A DNA stretch of 64,000 nt from NCBI GenBank assembly GCA_016792585.1, contig JAEULB010000048.1, positions 1 through 64,000 of the forward strand, written 5' to 3'. Both the position numbers and the translations under genes were made by a program. Origin of the DNA: Rhodospirillaceae bacterium. GTDB lineage: Bacteria > Pseudomonadota > Alphaproteobacteria > SHVZ01. Below, in pieces: positions 35,205 to 44,605 of the stretch (positions within the stretch are counted from its first letter, which is position 1; each line of letters opens with the position of its first letter). The notes beneath the pieces are model-generated. The model saw only the letters and a list, made by a program, of their open reading frames with translations. It did no database searches and had not been told where the DNA came from.

Positions 35205-36566
35205 ATGACCGCCCCCGACGCGAGCCCGACGACCCGCCGCGGCGTGCGATCCGTCGCCGTCAGAGGCGTCATCGCCTTCCTGGTTCTCCTTGCCGTCGTC
35301 GCTGGTGGCGCGGTCGCCCAGCGCAAGGCCGTCGAAAATCTTGGAGAGCCGGCGGTGGCCGTCAGCCTTTCCGGCTGGCTCGGCACGCTCGCGGTGAAGG
35401 CGAGCCTCGCCGCCCGCGATCTCACGTCTCCCGACGACGGCGTGCGCAGCGAAGCGCGCATCCGGCTCGCGGTCGTCCTCGACGAGATGCAGCAGCAGCG
35501 CCAGCGCCTGGCGCGCCGCGCGCCCTTGCCGGCCGACGTGCAGGGCGCCCTCGACAATTTCCTCACCGCCGGGCGCGCTCTCGTCGACATCGAGGCGGCC
35601 GATGTCGCCGAGCGGCCGGTCTACCGCACGATCGCGGAGCTGGGTCCTGAGCGCCTGCCGGCGCTTCTCGATCGACTGGCAGGTCGCAACGAGGCCGAAG
35701 GGCGCGCGCGCGCCGAGGTCGTGACGCAGGTCCAATATGCGACGGCCGCCGCCGCGCTGCTGGTGCTCCTGCTGTCGGCATTGGCGATCTCCCCGGCGAT
35801 CCGCCGTGCCCGAGACGAGGTCAGATCGCTCGAAGACGAAGCGGCCAGGCTCACCGTCGGCTCGGCCGCGGCGGATGCCAGCCGCCGCGACCTCTCCCAG
35901 TTCCTTCTCCGGCTCGAGCAGACGCTGGCGGCGGCAGTCAAGACGGTGGTCGGCCTTTCCGACGTGCTGGCGCTGGGCGCCGCCGGGCCGCTCAACGACA
36001 AGCAGCGCGAATACGCCCAGCGGATACGCGGCGACGGCCAGCGCCTGGCGCAGCTGCTCGAGGATGTCCACGACCTGGCGCTGATCGACGCCGGCCAGCT
36101 CAAGCTCGACGAACGCACGATCGACCTCGGGCCGTTCATCGCGCAGACGCTGGACCAGATGCGTGGCCAGGCCGACCGCAGCCGGATCGCGCTGATGCAC
36201 AGCCTGCCGGTCGACATGCCGCGCCTCTCGGCCGATCCGAGCCGGCTCCGCCAGATGATGCGCCGCCTGCTCGACTTGGCGATCCGGGCCGGAGAGAGCG
36301 GCGGCCAGGTCCATGTCCGGGTCGCGCGCGAGCCGTCCGGCGGCCTCGCGCTCTCAGTCGAGAGTGCGAGCCAGGGCTTCGGCCATCCGGATGCGGAGGT
36401 GGCGCTATCGCGCGCCGAAGGACCGGGCGGGGCTTCGGCGCTGACCTTGCCGCTGGTGAAGGCGCTGGCGGAACGCCACGGCGGCCGGATGAGCGTCGGT
36501 CCGGCGCCGGGTCGCGGTTCGGTCGCGACGCTTCACTTCCCCCCGGCCCGGACGATCGCGGCCTAG
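35205..36566 (+). CDS. Membrane histidine-kinase homologue with lost catalytic residues (pseudokinase)
   Basis: A 453-residue protein with two membrane segments (residues about 18-38 and 178-197) enclosing a periplasmic domain. It then has HisKA-like and HATPase-like regions. The HisKA core aligns well around GLSDVLALGAAGPLNDKQ, EYAQRIRGDGQRLAQLLEDV and IDAGQLKL, but the phosphoacceptor histidine position is Q239 and the following proline is Ala. The N box reads RRLLDLAI (Asn replaced by L358), and the DxGxG and GLGL boxes are absent although HGGRMSVGPAPGRGS is kept. It is probably a regulatory pseudokinase. No response regulator is adjacent. The stop is shared with the convergent cyclase at CTAG. 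Confidence 0.88.
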   Translation: MTAPDASPTTRRGVRSVAVRGVIAFLVLLAVVAGGAVAQRKAVENLGEPAVAVSLSGWLGTLAVKASLAARDLTSPDDGVRSEARIRLAVVLDEMQQQRQRLARRAPLPADVQGALDNFLTAGRALVDIEAADVAERPVYRTIAELGPERLPALLDRLAGRNEAEGRARAEVVTQVQYATAAAALLVLLLSALAISPAIRRARDEVRSLEDEAARLTVGSAAADASRRDLSQFLLRLEQTLAAAVKTVVGLSDVLALGAAGPLNDKQREYAQRIRGDGQRLAQLLEDVHDLALIDAGQLKLDERTIDLGPFIAQTLDQMRGQADRSRIALMHSLPVDMPRLSADPSRLRQMMRRLLDLAIRAGESGGQVHVRVAREPSGGLALSVESASQGFGHPDAEVALSRAEGPGGASALTLPLVKALAERHGGRMSVGPAPGRGSVATLHFPPARTIAA

Positions 36567-37741
36567 GTGCCGGCCGGGGCGAACGCCTCGCGCTCGCCGG
36601 CGATGCCCTTGAAGCTGTGGCGGCCGAGCGGCCGCATCTCGGTCGCCGCTGCCTTCGCCGCTTCGGCCGACAGCACGATCTGCTCGCCGAGCGGCTTGCA
36701 GAGCTGGGCGAGCCTGCTCACCAGGTTGACCGCGGGCCCGATCACGGTGAAATCGAGCCGCTCGGGCGCGCCGATGTTGCCGTACATGACCGGCCCCAGA
36801 TGGACCGCGATGCCGCAGCGGATCTCGGGATAGTTGGCGCCGGCGCGCTCGCCGCTGATGGCCGCGAGCTTGGCGACCAGGGACCGCGAGGCGGTGAGCG
36901 CGCGGGTCGCCGCGTCGCCGTCGCCGTTCTCGCAGCGGAAGATCGCGAGGATGGCGTCGCCCATGAACTTGAGCACCTCGCCGCCGGCCTCGGTCACCGA
37001 TTCGACCGCGGCGGAGAAGTAGGTGTTGAGAAGGCCCAGCATCTCATCGCGCGCCAGGCTTTCCGAAAGGGACGTGAAGTTGCGGAGGTCGCACCACCAG
37101 ACGACGGCGCGCACCGTGTGGCCGACGCCCTGCACGACCTCACCGTTCAAGATCCGCCGCGTCGGCTCGGCGCCGACATAGGTGTTCATCAGCCCTTCGA
37201 TCGACCGCCGGCTCGCGTAGATCTGGCCTATCGCCGCCAGGGCCGGCACGGTTGCATCGAGAAGCTTGAGGTGATCCGGCTGGAATCCGTCCGGATGGTC
37301 CGAGCCGTAAGTGACGATGCCGCCCTGTAGCCTAGGCCCCATGTCGAGCGGCATCACGTAGTAGTCGGTAAGCCCCTTGTCGCGCAGCTCTTCGAGAACT
37401 GGAAAGTCGAACTCGGCTTCCGGCCCGACCAGTCGGCGGCGAAGCGGCTCCCGCGTCCGCATGACCTGGGCGATCGGGCTGTGGGAGAAGACGCGTGAGC
37501 CCATCAGGTCTCGTCGGCGCGCGATGTCGCGCGCCGGCGTTCCTCGGACCCATTCGGACGTCGACGCTCGGTAGACCGGATGCAGATGGGTCATGGTCAG
37601 GCCCATCCGAAACAGCGGCACGCCGCCCTCGATCAGGCGCTCGGCGGCTTTTTCGACGAATGCGGTCGATGACTCGAAACGTCCGCCCTCGGTCAGCAGC
37701 CATTTGGTGATGGCCGATGCGGGCGTCGCGGCTGCGCTCAC
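36563..37741 (-). CDS. Class III adenylate/guanylate cyclase, soluble
   Basis: A 392-residue protein starting GTG 37741, which overlaps the nuclease-like TGA by 4 bases (GTGA). The longer open frame above that overlaps the nuclease gene and looks like a shadow. Residues about 1-200 form a soluble sensor-like region with no obvious match (possibly GAF-like), and the catalytic domain starts near 210. Metal aspartates are D218 in WWCDLRNFTSL and D262 in KFMGDAILAIF. The GIAVHLGPVMYGNIG and TVIGPAVNLVSRLA segments are typical of class III cyclases. Predicted product is cAMP, since most bacterial homologues make it. Confidence 0.9.
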   Translation of the reverse strand: MSAAATPASAITKWLLTEGGRFESSTAFVEKAAERLIEGGVPLFRMGLTMTHLHPVYRASTSEWVRGTPARDIARRRDLMGSRVFSHSPIAQVMRTREPLRRRLVGPEAEFDFPVLEELRDKGLTDYYVMPLDMGPRLQGGIVTYGSDHPDGFQPDHLKLLDATVPALAAIGQIYASRRSIEGLMNTYVGAEPTRRILNGEVVQGVGHTVRAVVWWCDLRNFTSLSESLARDEMLGLLNTYFSAAVESVTEAGGEVLKFMGDAILAIFRCENGDGDAATRALTASRSLVAKLAAISGERAGANYPEIRCGIAVHLGPVMYGNIGAPERLDFTVIGPAVNLVSRLAQLCKPLGEQIVLSAEAAKAAATEMRPLGRHSFKGIAGEREAFAPAGT

Positions 37742-38250
37742 GTGCCGGGCTTGGGAGGTTGCGGGTGCGGCGGGCGCACGGGCCGCGGTCGGGGGCGAAC
37801 GATCACGTCGACCGGTTGTCCCCAGATGCCGACGCGTCGCGATTCCGCCAGCCGCTCCCACTGCACGTACTCGAACGGCGCATCCTGCCCGGCCATCGCC
37901 CAGCCGTTCAGCACCATCCAGCCGCCGAGATCCTCGCCGAGAACGGTGCAGCGCCCGAGCATCGCGCCCGCGTCGTCGCGGCCGAGATCGCGACAATGCA
38001 CGAACTCCGAGCCGATCTTGCGCGTGAGCTGCAGAACCGACCGCGGACCGCAGGCGCCCGGCATGTCGGTCGAGTTGCAGATCCTATCCGAGGGAGGGAT
38101 CGAGACGCCGTGAAGCCGTACGTGCCGTCCGTTGACCGAGAGGCTCCCGTCGTCGAGCACGCGAGCGTAGCTGGTCAGGTCTCCGCGCGCGGGAACCACG
38201 GCCGTCAAGGCGATCGCGGCAGCAGCGCAGAGGATCCGGATACGGGTCAT
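37738..38250 (-). CDS. Exported thermonuclease (SNase-like) family protein
   Basis: A 170-residue protein with a signal peptide (MTRIRILCAAAAIALTAVVPARG). The SNase fold is suggested by ARVLDDGSLSVNGRHVRLHGVSIP and the family's C-terminal RCTVLGEDLGGWMVLNGWAMA with WERLAESRRVGIWG. The tail is proline-rich (RPRPRPVRPPHPQPPKPG). The canonical catalytic Arg/Glu residues are not all evident, so activity is uncertain. It is coupled to the downstream cyclase by the GTGA overlap. Confidence 0.8.
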   Translation of the reverse strand: MTRIRILCAAAAIALTAVVPARGDLTSYARVLDDGSLSVNGRHVRLHGVSIPPSDRICNSTDMPGACGPRSVLQLTRKIGSEFVHCRDLGRDDAGAMLGRCTVLGEDLGGWMVLNGWAMAGQDAPFEYVQWERLAESRRVGIWGQPVDVIVRPRPRPVRPPHPQPPKPGT

Positions 38251-38321
38251 GGAAGGCTCGGAGGAACGTCCTAGTCCGAGCAGAGCATATAGGTACGGCG
38301 AAATCTTGGCGAAAGCCCGCC

Positions 38322-38924
38322 CTAGACGATCCGGCTCGCCAGGCCGACCAGCGCGCCCCGCAGTGCCGCGCGCCAGGATCCGCCGGGCGGGCGGCGGAAT
38401 ACCCCGACCGTGTCGCCCCATTGCGCGCTGTCGGGGACGGGATGCGGTGCCCAGTCGGTGGTGACCTCGACCAGCTCGAGCCCCGAATACTTTGCGAGAG
38501 CCCGATAGCCGTCCGGATAGAAGCGCCAGCAGTCGGTGGGGTAGCGGTGCTCGGGCCCACGTGACGGCGCGATCAGGAAGATGTGACCGCCGGGCTTGGT
38601 GACTCGCGCCATCTCGAGGAAGAGGACCCAGAAGAACTCAGCGTGCTCGAAGGCCTGGCCCGAGACGATCAGGTCGGCGGTGCCGCCGGGAAGCGGCAGC
38701 CGGTTGGGGTCGGACATCACGATGTCGACGTTCTTGCCGGGCGCTATGTCGATGCCGCGATAGCGCCAGCCCGGGTTCTCGAACAGCGGCCGGTAGCTGC
38801 CGGGCTGCGCCGGGTCCGGGTCGACCACGTCGGACGAGCCGATGTCGAGGATCTCCAGGCGCCTGCCGCGGTCGAGATACCGGCCGATCAGGTCCTGCAT
38901 GTGCTGGTAGGAGCTGAGGTGCAT
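38322..38924 (-). CDS. Class I SAM-dependent methyltransferase (glycan locus)
   Basis: A 200-residue methyltransferase. Motif I is LEILDIGSSDVVDP, motif II RYRGIDIAPGKN, and the TADLIVSGQAFEHAEFF block with EMARVTKPGGHIFLI is Methyltransf_11-like. ATG 38924 overlaps the stop of the Wzt ATPase by one base (TGATG). Last gene of a run with wzt, wzm, the glycosyltransferase fusion and manC. It may methylate a sugar of the exported glycan. Confidence 0.87.
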   Translation of the reverse strand: MHLSSYQHMQDLIGRYLDRGRRLEILDIGSSDVVDPDPAQPGSYRPLFENPGWRYRGIDIAPGKNVDIVMSDPNRLPLPGGTADLIVSGQAFEHAEFFWVLFLEMARVTKPGGHIFLIAPSRGPEHRYPTDCWRFYPDGYRALAKYSGLELVEVTTDWAPHPVPDSAQWGDTVGVFRRPPGGSWRAALRGALVGLASRIV

Positions 38925-40267
38925 CAGCCGGACGTCCTCTCGATCGAGATCTCGTGCATGGGGACGCCGACGAGGCCGGTCGCCGCACTGGACGCGTGCG
39001 AGGTGAAGGCGAGCGCGTCGTGGATCCAGTGGTGCTGGATGTGGTCGGTGACGTCGCCGTCGGCGACTGCGACCGCGACCGTGTAGGTGCCGGTGGCGAG
39101 GAGCGGCATGCGGAAGCGGAAGCGCGCACGCAGCGTCTCGCCTGCGGCCATCGGAACCGCGTCGCCGGCGTGGCTGAGATAGGTGTTGTCGCCGAACAGG
39201 TGCTGTCCGAGACGGTCCTTGACCAGGAATCCGACGATCGGCCTCGCGATCGCCTCGTGCGCGAGGACGTCGATCGCCAGCGTCGCCATCTCGCCGCCGA
39301 CGCACCAGGAAAGGGGCTGTCCGTCCTCGGTCTCCAGCCGGACGCCGACGATCTCGGCCTGTCCCTTGCCGAAGGAGGCGCCGTCGGGCTTGAAAGCGAA
39401 AAGCTCGATGTCGTTCCGATGCTGGCTGGCGTTGATGAGGCGGAGCCGGCCGTCGATCGCCGACGCCGGCCGGCCGGACTCGTCGATCAGGTGCCGGCGC
39501 GGGCGCGGGCCGCTCTCGCCCTCGGCAGGCGCGCCTTTCGCGGCATCGGCCAGGTAGTCCTCGACGACGACCTTCGCCGGGCCGATGGCGCGGACGCGGC
39601 CATGTTCGAGCCAGATGACCCGATCGCAGAAGCTCAGGATCGCACCGGTGTCATGGCTGACGAAGAGGATCGACCCGGTTTCCTGGAACTTGCGAAGAAA
39701 GCGGATGCACTTCTGGGCGAAGAATGCGTCGCCGACCGATAGCGCCTCGTCGACGATCATCAGGTCGGCGTCGACATGAGCCGCGACCGCGAAGGCGAGC
39801 CGCATGTACATGCCGCTCGAATATGTTCGAACCGGCCGCTCGATGTGCTCGCCGAGCTCGGCGAAGGCAACGATGGAATCGTAGCGCTCGGCGATCTCCC
39901 GGGGCGTGAGGCCGAGGAGCGCCGCGTTCAGGTGGATGTTCTCGCGGCCGGTGAAGTCCGGGTTGAAGCCGGCGCCGAGCTCGAGGAGTGCCGCAATGCG
40001 GCCATGCACCTCGATGGTGCCGGATGTGGGCTGCACGGTGCCGGTGACGAGCTGGAGGAAGGTCGACTTGCCGGCGCCGTTGCGGCCGATGACGCCGACG
40101 GTCTCGCCACGGTCGACGTCGAGCGAGATGTCGTCGACGGCCTTAAGCTCGTGATGGAGCTTGCGGCGGCCGCGCCACAGCGACTCCATGAGGCGGTCAC
40201 GCGGACTGGCGTAGAGCCGATAGCTCTTAGACAGGTTTCGGGCACGGAGGATCGGCTCGCCGGGCAT
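38924..40267 (-). CDS. wzt: Wzt-type polysaccharide ABC transporter ATPase with C-terminal substrate domain
   Basis: A 447-residue protein. Residues 1-240 are an ABC ATPase of the TagH/KpsT/Wzt type: Walker A GRNGAGKST (61-69), the YSSGMYMRLAFAVA signature and the LMIVDEALSVGDAFF Walker B. Residues about 245-447 form a beta-rich Wzt_C-like domain, which in E. coli O8/O9a recognises the modified non-reducing end of the polymer. It is paired with the permease 4 bases upstream and coupled to the methyltransferase downstream. Confidence 0.92.
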   Translation of the reverse strand: MPGEPILRARNLSKSYRLYASPRDRLMESLWRGRRKLHHELKAVDDISLDVDRGETVGVIGRNGAGKSTFLQLVTGTVQPTSGTIEVHGRIAALLELGAGFNPDFTGRENIHLNAALLGLTPREIAERYDSIVAFAELGEHIERPVRTYSSGMYMRLAFAVAAHVDADLMIVDEALSVGDAFFAQKCIRFLRKFQETGSILFVSHDTGAILSFCDRVIWLEHGRVRAIGPAKVVVEDYLADAAKGAPAEGESGPRPRRHLIDESGRPASAIDGRLRLINASQHRNDIELFAFKPDGASFGKGQAEIVGVRLETEDGQPLSWCVGGEMATLAIDVLAHEAIARPIVGFLVKDRLGQHLFGDNTYLSHAGDAVPMAAGETLRARFRFRMPLLATGTYTVAVAVADGDVTDHIQHHWIHDALAFTSHASSAATGLVGVPMHEISIERTSG

Positions 40268-40271
40268 CTTG

Positions 40272-41153
40272 CTAGAGCACGTCCGAGAAGCCGCGCCGGA
40301 GCTTCATGAAGAAAAGGTAGCCGCCCCAGGCGACCGCCCAGCCCAGCAGCCCGACCCAGGCGAGCTGGACCCAGTCGGGCGAGCGTCCCCAGAGCAGCAC
40401 GCCGCGCGCCTCCTCGACCAGAATGGCCAGCGGGTTGAGCGTGATGATCGGCCGGAAGGCCTCCGGCACCGCGCCGATCGGATAGAAGATCGGAATCAGG
40501 AACATCAGCAGCGTGACCAGCAGCCCGATTGCCTGGCCGAGGTCGCGGAAATAGACGCCGGCGGCCGATACCGCCCAGGTGATGCCAAGGATGCCGAGCA
40601 GGAGCGGAGCCAGGACCAGCGGGAAGGCGAGCGCGGTTATCCCAGGCGTGAAGCCGAGGAACGCTGCGATCACCAGCAGGACCGCGGTCGCGATGAGGAG
40701 ATGGAACAGCGCTCCGCCCAGGATGACCGCGGGCAGGATCTGCACCGGGAAGACCACCTTCTTCACCATGTTGGCCTGCGCCAGGACGAGGGTCGGGGCG
40801 CGCGTCACGCAGTCGGAGAAGCAGGTGAAGACCAGGAGCCCGGCGAAGGCGACCAGCGCGAACTCGCCGTGCCCTGCGGTCGAGGCGCCCCATCTGACCC
40901 GGAAGATCACGCTGAAGACGAAGGTGTAGACGACCAGCGTCAGGAGCGGAGTCGCCAGTGACCAGAGAAAGCCCAGTGCCGAACCGCGATAGCGACTCTC
41001 GATCTCGCGGCGGGTCATTGCCGCCAGCAGCGCGCGGTTGCGCCAGAGATCGAGAAAGGGCGCGATCGGGCTGAAATCGATGCGGGAACGGGTCTCGTTG
41101 GTCGCGACCGGGTGACGCCGATCCTGGCCCGTCGGAGGTGCCGCGATGCTCAC
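40272..41153 (-). CDS. wzm: Wzm-type polysaccharide ABC transporter permease
   Basis: A 293-residue ABC-2 permease with about six helices. It begins with the conserved amphipathic region WRNRALLAAMTRREIESRYRGSALG, then FLWSLATPLLTLVVYTFVFS. GTG 41153 is the preferred start since it overlaps the TGA of the glycosyltransferase gene by 4 bases; a GTG further in (VATNETRS) is possible. It forms the export pore with the Wzt ATPase for a lipid-linked polysaccharide. Confidence 0.9.
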   Translation of the reverse strand: MSIAAPPTGQDRRHPVATNETRSRIDFSPIAPFLDLWRNRALLAAMTRREIESRYRGSALGFLWSLATPLLTLVVYTFVFSVIFRVRWGASTAGHGEFALVAFAGLLVFTCFSDCVTRAPTLVLAQANMVKKVVFPVQILPAVILGGALFHLLIATAVLLVIAAFLGFTPGITALAFPLVLAPLLLGILGITWAVSAAGVYFRDLGQAIGLLVTLLMFLIPIFYPIGAVPEAFRPIITLNPLAILVEEARGVLLWGRSPDWVQLAWVGLLGWAVAWGGYLFFMKLRRGFSDVL

Positions 41154-44100
41154 GCGGCGGCCGTCGACGGCTTCAGGAAGGCGTGCCAGGGGCGTTCGCG
41201 CCTTGGCGGGAAGGCCATGACCGGATGCGCGGTCGAAAGCGAGAGGTTGGGATTGAAGAAGGGGTCGGTATCGAGGCGGCCGCCCCATCGTTCGCGCATG
41301 AAGGCGATCTCGCTCTTGAAGCGTTCGAGATGTTGCGGCTGGAGATCGTTGCCGCGGCTCTTCGATTCCCAGTGATAGAGCGTCGCTTCAGGCGTCCAGA
41401 CGATCTGGTAGCCCTTCTCGGTGATCCTGAGGCAGAGATCGACATCGTTGAAGGCGACCTTGAGATCGACCTCGTTCAGTCCGCCGACCTCGTCGAAGAC
41501 CGAGCGCCGGAACGCGAGGCACGCGGCGGTTGCCGCCGACACGTTCCGAGCGATCCTGAGCCAGCCGAAATAGCCCGGAGAGTCGGCCGGCACGCCGGCA
41601 TGAAGATGTCCGGCGACGCCGTTGAGGCCGAGGACGACGCCGCCATGCTGGATGGTGTTGTCCGGGTAGAGCAGCTTGGCGCCGACCGCGCCGACCTCGG
41701 GCCTGACGGCGTGCTTGACCATCTCCTTGAGCCAATGGCTCTCGATGATCTCGATGTCGTTGTTGAGGAGCAGCACGATCTCGCCCGTCGAGGCACGGAC
41801 CGCGCCGTTGTTGATCGCCGAGTAGTTGAAGGGGCCGGGGAAGTCGAGGACGCGCACGCGGGCGTCACCGCGGAGCGAGTCGAAATAGGCCAGCGTCTCC
41901 GGTTCGCTGCTGTCGTTATTGGCGATCACCAGCTCGATGTCGGGATAGTCGGTGCGCTTGAGCACGCCGTCGACGCAAGTCTTAAGGACCATGAGGTGGT
42001 CGCGCGTCGGGACGATGATCGACACCTTGGGCCAAGTCACCGGGGCCGGCCTTACGACGCGGTGATAGGCATGCAGCCAGGGCTGGACGTCGGCCTCGAC
42101 GCCCTTTCCGCGGAGATGTTCGGTGATGCCTTTTCTCGCGGCCTCGGATGCCTTCTCGATCTGGGTCGAGGAGAAGGTGCCGGCGCCAGGGAACAGCCGC
42201 CAGTGATAGAGCACCCATGGCATGTGCACGACCGGGCCCTTGGTGCGGGCGACGACGCGCAGCATCAGGTCGTAGTCTTGGCTCCCTTCGAAGCCGAGAC
42301 GGAAGCCGCCGACCGCCTTGATCGCGTCGAGGCGGTAGACGCCGAGATGGCTCACATAGTTCTGGCCGAAAACGAGATCGAGCCCGAAGTCGGGCTTGAA
42401 GTAGGGCTCGGTACGGCGGCCGGCGTCGTTGATCTTGTCCTCATCCGAGTAGAGGACGTCGGCGTCCGGATGATCGTTGATGGCGACGGCGGCGATGTAG
42501 AGCGCATGCTCGGCGAGAAGGTCGTCATGATCGAGAAGCGCAACATGGCTTCCCGACGCCATCTCGATCGCCGTATTGCTGGCGGCCGAGATATGGCCGT
42601 TCTTCTCGCGGAACGTAACCTTCACCCGTTGGTCCCGGCGTGCGTACTCTTCCAGCACCTGCCGTACGTGGGGCGCGGTCGAGGCGTCGTCGGCGAGGCA
42701 GAGCTCCCAGTTCGGGTAGAGCTGCGCCAGGACGGAGTCCAGCATTCCCCGGAGATGCGCCTCGCTCGGGTTGTAGACCGGTACCACCACCGAGATCAGC
42801 GGACGGCTGCGGAGCGTCTGGATGTGGGCTGCGATCGCGGCGCGGTCGGCGTTCGTCAGCGTGTCATAGGCTTCGATCCAGCGCTGATACAGGTCGGCGC
42901 CGGCCTCGCCGAAGGCGGTCGCCGCGCGGGCAACCGTTGCGTTCAGCCCGTGCTGCATCAGATGGCGGAATGCACGAGGCAGGCGGCCGCGCTGTCGCCA
43001 GAGGAGGCGAAGGGCGAGCTCGGCGGAACCGATCTCGCGGATGAGGAGCTGAGGCGTGCCTGGAACCGGATCGCCGGAACCCTGGACCTTCACGCGAAGC
43101 GCGACGAGGCCATCGGGGAGGCGCAGGAGAAACGCATCGAGCCGTCCATGAATCGCCGGCACGCCGATCGCCTGCCATTTGCCGTCGCCCGGATCGGCGT
43201 AGATCGTAACGAAGACCGTGCCGTCATAGGCCGGGCCGAGGTAGCTGAAGGAGATCCAGCGGTTCGGCAGCCATCCCCGCGACGACGAGACCTCGTACCA
43301 GTCGGCATGCCCGGTCGGTGTATGGGAGGTCTCCGCCGGCGGACAGCGCACGAGCTCGACGTCGTGCCCGTTCGATCGGAGGAGGCGGCGGAAGCGGCCG
43401 ACCCTTCGGCCGAGGCCGCGCAGCGGCGCCGTCAGGCGCCAGGAAGTCGATGTCTCGAACCCGTGGATGCGTCGCTCCAGTGCCTGGACCTGCCGAGCGG
43501 TCGCCTCGGTCGTAGCCTGGAGATGCTGGCGCAGCTGCGCCTCGACGGTCTTGAGCTCGCCGATCTGCTCCGCCTTCGCCTGGACCTCGCCCTCGACGAC
43601 GGCGATCCGGCGATGCGCCTCGTCGATGACGCCCTGGCGCCAGGTCGCGTGCTCGTGCTCGGCCTGGGTGCGGAGATTGGCTTCGTGCAGCTCCGTCAGG
43701 GCGGCGGAGAGCTCGACCCGTGCCGTCTCACGAGCGGCCGTCAACTCGGCGCGCACCGCGTCATGCGCCCTGGTCATGTTCTCCGCGTGGGTCTCGGCGG
43801 CCTTCCAGTGCCGATCGCTCCGCTCGAGGTCGACCTCGAGCTGGATCGACCGTCCGCGGCCGGCGAAGAAGTCGCGTACCGTGGCGACGGCAGCCGGGCC
43901 GAGTCCGGTCAGCCAGCGGATCGCGTCCGGCTGTTCCGCGCCGACCGCGAGCACGCCGAGCCCGTGGCCGTGCAGGAAGTCGAAGGACGGGTAGCGTCCC
44001 TTGACCTCGTCCCAGAAACGCCAGGCACCGAAGGTGCCTCCCCGCTCGTTGATGTCGTGGAAGAGGACGACGGCGCGCGGGCTCAGCTTCGGAAACCAGG

Positions 44101-44593
44101 TCTCGAAGTCGCCACGAACCGCCTCGTAGGTGTGATAGCCGTCGATATGCAGAAGGTCGATCGAGCCGTCGGCAAAGCCAGTGACCGCTTCTTCGAAGGT
44201 CGAGCGGATCAGCGTCGAGAAGCTGCCGTAGCGCGCGTCGTGGTGCTGGCGGAGATTGTCGTAGACGTTGCCGGCATAGGCGGCGGCCGACTTGTTCGTG
44301 TGCTCGTCGCCCTGCCAAGTGTCGATCGCATAGCAGGATGTGCCGAGGCCGAGCTGCTTCACCGCCTGGGCGAAGGCGCAGTAGGACACGCCGGCATGGG
44401 ACCCGAGTTCGACCAGGACGCGCGGCCGGATCGCCTCGACCGCCCACATCGCGAACGGCGTGTGCTCCGTCCAGGCCGAGAGCTCCGACAGCCGCTCGGG
44501 CGCGGCGAAGGCGATCGGCCGGTACAGCCGCTCCGGGTTGGGTAGCGCGTCCGTCATCGGGCGGAATTCCGTCTCTCCCGGCAGTTCATCCAT
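41150..44593 (-). CDS. Giant fusion: SAM methyltransferase, coiled coil, and two GT2 glycosyltransferase domains
   Basis: A 1147-residue multidomain protein, predicted cytoplasmic. Residues about 20-220 are a Methyltransf_24-like domain (VLVELGSHAGVS at 59-70, LLHIDGYHTYEAVRGDF). Residues about 250-380 are a charged heptad-rich coiled coil ending in FETSTSWRLTAPLRGLGR. Residues about 410-530 are a beta-rich linker. GT2 domain 1 starts at ISVVVPVYNPS (600) with the metal site LLDHDD (686-691). GT2 domain 2 starts at VSIIVPTRDH (857) with LLLNNDIEII (941-950). It is followed by wzm with a GTGA overlap, and 12 bases downstream of manC. Likely makes, and may cap, the exported glycan. Confidence 0.9.
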   Translation of the reverse strand: MDELPGETEFRPMTDALPNPERLYRPIAFAAPERLSELSAWTEHTPFAMWAVEAIRPRVLVELGSHAGVSYCAFAQAVKQLGLGTSCYAIDTWQGDEHTNKSAAAYAGNVYDNLRQHHDARYGSFSTLIRSTFEEAVTGFADGSIDLLHIDGYHTYEAVRGDFETWFPKLSPRAVVLFHDINERGGTFGAWRFWDEVKGRYPSFDFLHGHGLGVLAVGAEQPDAIRWLTGLGPAAVATVRDFFAGRGRSIQLEVDLERSDRHWKAAETHAENMTRAHDAVRAELTAARETARVELSAALTELHEANLRTQAEHEHATWRQGVIDEAHRRIAVVEGEVQAKAEQIGELKTVEAQLRQHLQATTEATARQVQALERRIHGFETSTSWRLTAPLRGLGRRVGRFRRLLRSNGHDVELVRCPPAETSHTPTGHADWYEVSSSRGWLPNRWISFSYLGPAYDGTVFVTIYADPGDGKWQAIGVPAIHGRLDAFLLRLPDGLVALRVKVQGSGDPVPGTPQLLIREIGSAELALRLLWRQRGRLPRAFRHLMQHGLNATVARAATAFGEAGADLYQRWIEAYDTLTNADRAAIAAHIQTLRSRPLISVVVPVYNPSEAHLRGMLDSVLAQLYPNWELCLADDASTAPHVRQVLEEYARRDQRVKVTFREKNGHISAASNTAIEMASGSHVALLDHDDLLAEHALYIAAVAINDHPDADVLYSDEDKINDAGRRTEPYFKPDFGLDLVFGQNYVSHLGVYRLDAIKAVGGFRLGFEGSQDYDLMLRVVARTKGPVVHMPWVLYHWRLFPGAGTFSSTQIEKASEAARKGITEHLRGKGVEADVQPWLHAYHRVVRPAPVTWPKVSIIVPTRDHLMVLKTCVDGVLKRTDYPDIELVIANNDSSEPETLAYFDSLRGDARVRVLDFPGPFNYSAINNGAVRASTGEIVLLLNNDIEIIESHWLKEMVKHAVRPEVGAVGAKLLYPDNTIQHGGVVLGLNGVAGHLHAGVPADSPGYFGWLRIARNVSAATAACLAFRRSVFDEVGGLNEVDLKVAFNDVDLCLRITEKGYQIVWTPEATLYHWESKSRGNDLQPQHLERFKSEIAFMRERWGGRLDTDPFFNPNLSLSTAHPVMAFPPRRERPWHAFLKPSTAAA

Positions 44594-44605
44594 GATGCCA
44601 ACGGC

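Noticed and set aside
37742-37996. N-terminal extension of the soluble cyclase
   Set aside because: It overlaps the nuclease-like gene in another frame, is Arg-rich, and the GTG at 37741 has the GTGA coupling expected.
41138-44545. A 1135-residue open frame on the plus strand opposite the giant glycosyltransferase
   Set aside because: High-GC third positions keep the complementary frame open. Its sequence is low in hydrophobic cores, rich in Arg/Asp/Val patterns and has no family motif, while the opposite strand has clear catalytic motifs.
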